From Prevotella sp. UBA2754 (lineage in GTDB: Bacteria; Bacteroidota; Bacteroidia; Bacteroidales; Bacteroidaceae), in the NCBI GenBank assembly GCA_002353295.1, contig DEJG01000019.1, positions 32,427 to 96,426 on the forward strand: DNA of 64,000 bases, given 5' to 3'. Under the pieces are notes generated by a model. That model had not been told where the DNA came from, ran no database searches, and saw nothing but the letters and a program-made list of their open reading frames with translations. Made by a program: the position numbers and the translations under genes. This document shows positions 63,094-64,000 of the stretch, one piece after another (the stretch's first letter is position 1; each line of letters opens with the position of its first letter).

Positions 63094-63729
63094 ATGAATA
63101 AAGACAAGCAATTTGTGATTACCATCAACCGCGAAGTGGGGTCTGGTGGTCGTACCGTCGGACGTTTACTGGCCGAACGGTTGAACGTGAAGTATTATGA
63201 TAAGGCGCTCGTAGCAGGGTTGACTGAGAAATTCGGACTGTCGCTCGAGGAGATAGAGCGCATCAAGGCACAGAAGAAAACTTGGTGGAACGAGTTTAAT
63301 ACCTACTATACCATCCTCGTCAAAAGTGCTCAAGCTCCCATGGAAGACGAAGTGATACTGACCACCGCCTCGATGTTTGAGACGGAGAAGGCTATCCTGC
63401 AGGAACTGGCACAGGAGGAATCGTGTGTAGTGGCAGGACGTTCTGGTTTTCTTGTATTCCGTGACTGGCCCAACAGTCTGCACATTTTTGTTCAGGCGTC
63501 CAAGAAGCATCGTGTCGATAGACTGATGAAGAAACGTGGCATCAGCGAACAGCAGGCTCTTGATGTCATTAAGGAGATGGATGAAAGTCGTGAGACATAT
63601 ATTCAGAAGTACGACGACACCTCGCGTTATGACACGCGCAACTATCAGCTCGTGCTCTCGATGGACAATATGACTCCTGAAGCCGCCGTTGAAGTCATCA
63701 TGGCGTATATCACTCAGATGAACGGCTGA
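63094..63729 (+). CDS. Cytidylate kinase-like family protein (paralogue)
   Basis: A 211-residue P-loop kinase-like protein that aligns throughout with the 3159-3773 product: FVITINREVGSGGRTVGRLL, KYYDKALVAGLTEKFGLS, TTASMFETEKAIL, ESCVVAGRSGFLVF, RYDTRNYQLVLSMDN. The N-terminal Gly-rich loop and the Arg-rich lid segments are kept. It stands alone with its own promoter, unlike the operon-borne copy. Substrate unknown. Confidence 0.87.
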   Translation: MNKDKQFVITINREVGSGGRTVGRLLAERLNVKYYDKALVAGLTEKFGLSLEEIERIKAQKKTWWNEFNTYYTILVKSAQAPMEDEVILTTASMFETEKAILQELAQEESCVVAGRSGFLVFRDWPNSLHIFVQASKKHRVDRLMKKRGISEQQALDVIKEMDESRETYIQKYDDTSRYDTRNYQLVLSMDNMTPEAAVEVIMAYITQMNG

Positions 63730-63793
63730 TTGACACAAGGCATTCGAGGTACTGTTTTTTAGATAATCGCTCACGACTTAAATAAGGGTGTAA

Positions 63794-63867
63794 GGCGTAT
63801 TTCGCGATTCGTCTATTTTCGGAAGAATCGCCTACGCCAAATCGCTCCAGTCCGACCCGTTCGGACT
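63794..63867. repeat. Two inverted repeats downstream of the kinase-like gene
   Basis: GGCGTA (63794-63799) pairs with TACGCC (63833-63838) and GCGATTC (63804-63810) with GAATCGC (63825-63831), making one long bulged hairpin. AGTCCGA / TCGGACT (63849-63855, 63861-63867) makes a second short one. Neither has a T-tract. Confidence 0.7.
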
Positions 63868-63876
63868 CAGAATCAC

Positions 63877-63942
63877 TCGTAATGAAAGTAATAGAAACTC
63901 GTCATGAAACTACCAGATTGTCGTAATGAAACTCCTACCTCG
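63877..63942. repeat. Three 22-bp direct repeats
   Basis: TCGT[A/C]ATGAAA[G/C]T begins at 63877, 63899 and 63921, an exact 22-nt period. The first 13 nt of each unit are conserved and the remainder is variable. The array lies in the non-coding tail of the window. Confidence 0.65.
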
Positions 63943-63961
63943 CCAAAAGCCACTCCTCGAC

Positions 63962-63998
63962 TTGGCTCGAGCCGGAACGGGTTTTGGCTCGAGCCAAA
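63962..63998. repeat. Palindromic GGCTCGAGCC element, second copy
   Basis: TTGGCTCGAGCC (63962-63973), then GGAACGGGTT, then the perfect palindrome TTTGGCTCGAGCCAAA (63983-63998). It matches the element at 38012-38044, including the AACGGGT spacer. It may continue beyond the window. Confidence 0.75.
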
Positions 63999-64000
63999 CC

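Noticed and set aside
63877..63942. CRISPR-like array
   Set aside because: Only three units with a 22-nt period and no spacer-length separation or cas genes. These are direct repeats, not CRISPR.
63904..64000. ATG frame running off the window end through the GGCTCGAGCC palindromes
   Set aside because: The frame is mostly repeat sequence, has no promoter and cannot be assessed without the downstream sequence.

Overview
The window looks like chromosomal DNA of a member of the Bacteroidales, most likely the Prevotellaceae. The support is: TAnnTTTG -7 boxes (often with TTTG 19-20 nt upstream) ahead of most transcription units; few strong Shine-Dalgarno sites; families largely confined to Bacteroidota (DUF349 repeat protein, DUF5020 outer-membrane protein, YARHG proteins, a type IX secretion-like C-terminal sorting domain, TPR-TM-AraC regulator); and housekeeping genes of Bacteroidota type. 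No phage, transposase, integrase, CRISPR array or rRNA operon was seen. One tRNA gene, tRNA-Gln(CUG), is present.

Layout. 1-3.1 kb (+): the 3' part of lpxB, a purine permease and a Tsx-like DUF5020 outer-membrane protein. 3.1-7.8 kb (-): rsfS-ftsH-cdsA-cytidylate-kinase-like operon and a glutathione peroxidase. 7.9-8.8 kb (+): a cyclophilin and tRNA-Gln. 8.9-15.3 kb: DUF349 protein, CorA with a structured leader, a flippase-like membrane protein with pepD, and ksgA. 15.3-15.56 kb: a promoter and terminator enclosing about 200 bp with no ORF, a candidate non-coding RNA. 15.6-29.0 kb (-): four tandem PAS-rich histidine kinases followed closely by a GH36 alpha-galactosidase and a MATE exporter. 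29.1-31.4 kb (-): metY-cysK. 31.5-37.9 kb (-): a cluster of secreted proteins and lipoproteins, including two lipoprotein+YARHG pairs and a repeat protein with a C-terminal sorting domain. 38-41.3 kb: TPR-AraC regulator, frr-rsgA. 41.3-44.8 kb (-): SPFH protein, a short ribbon-helix-helix protein, two paralogous membrane proteins, an aldose epimerase and a small secreted protein. 44.9-49.2 kb (+): mnmA, a 35-codon ORF, a conserved protein, a carboxynorspermidine-dehydrogenase-like enzyme, recA. 49.2-52.7 kb: a secreted BamE-like protein divergent from dnaK. 52.8-55.1 kb: a glycosyltransferase and a Fic protein. 55.3-63.0 kb: GH3, glycerate kinase, SGNH esterase and an exported 2-epimerase/clan-A glycosidase fusion. 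63.1-63.7 kb: a second cytidylate-kinase-like gene, then a repeat-rich tail.

The most unusual items are: (i) the four-kinase array without a response regulator, made of two related pairs, in which the promoter-proximal member has Tyr in place of the phospho-accepting His and Ile in place of the N-box Asn, so it looks like a pseudokinase; (ii) the 1008-residue exported fusion of a cellobiose/mannobiose 2-epimerase-like domain to a GH30-like barrel; (iii) in-frame heptamer tandem repeats inside four housekeeping genes (lpxB, rsgA twice, mnmA and a dehydrogenase); (iv) a dispersed palindromic element built on GGCTCGAGCC; and (v) several candidate cis-regulatory structures: the corA leader, a sigma-54-like site before dnaK, a palindrome at the start of the SPFH/RHH operon, and repeated boxes before fic. 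Functional names rest on motif recognition from translated sequence. No database search was possible.
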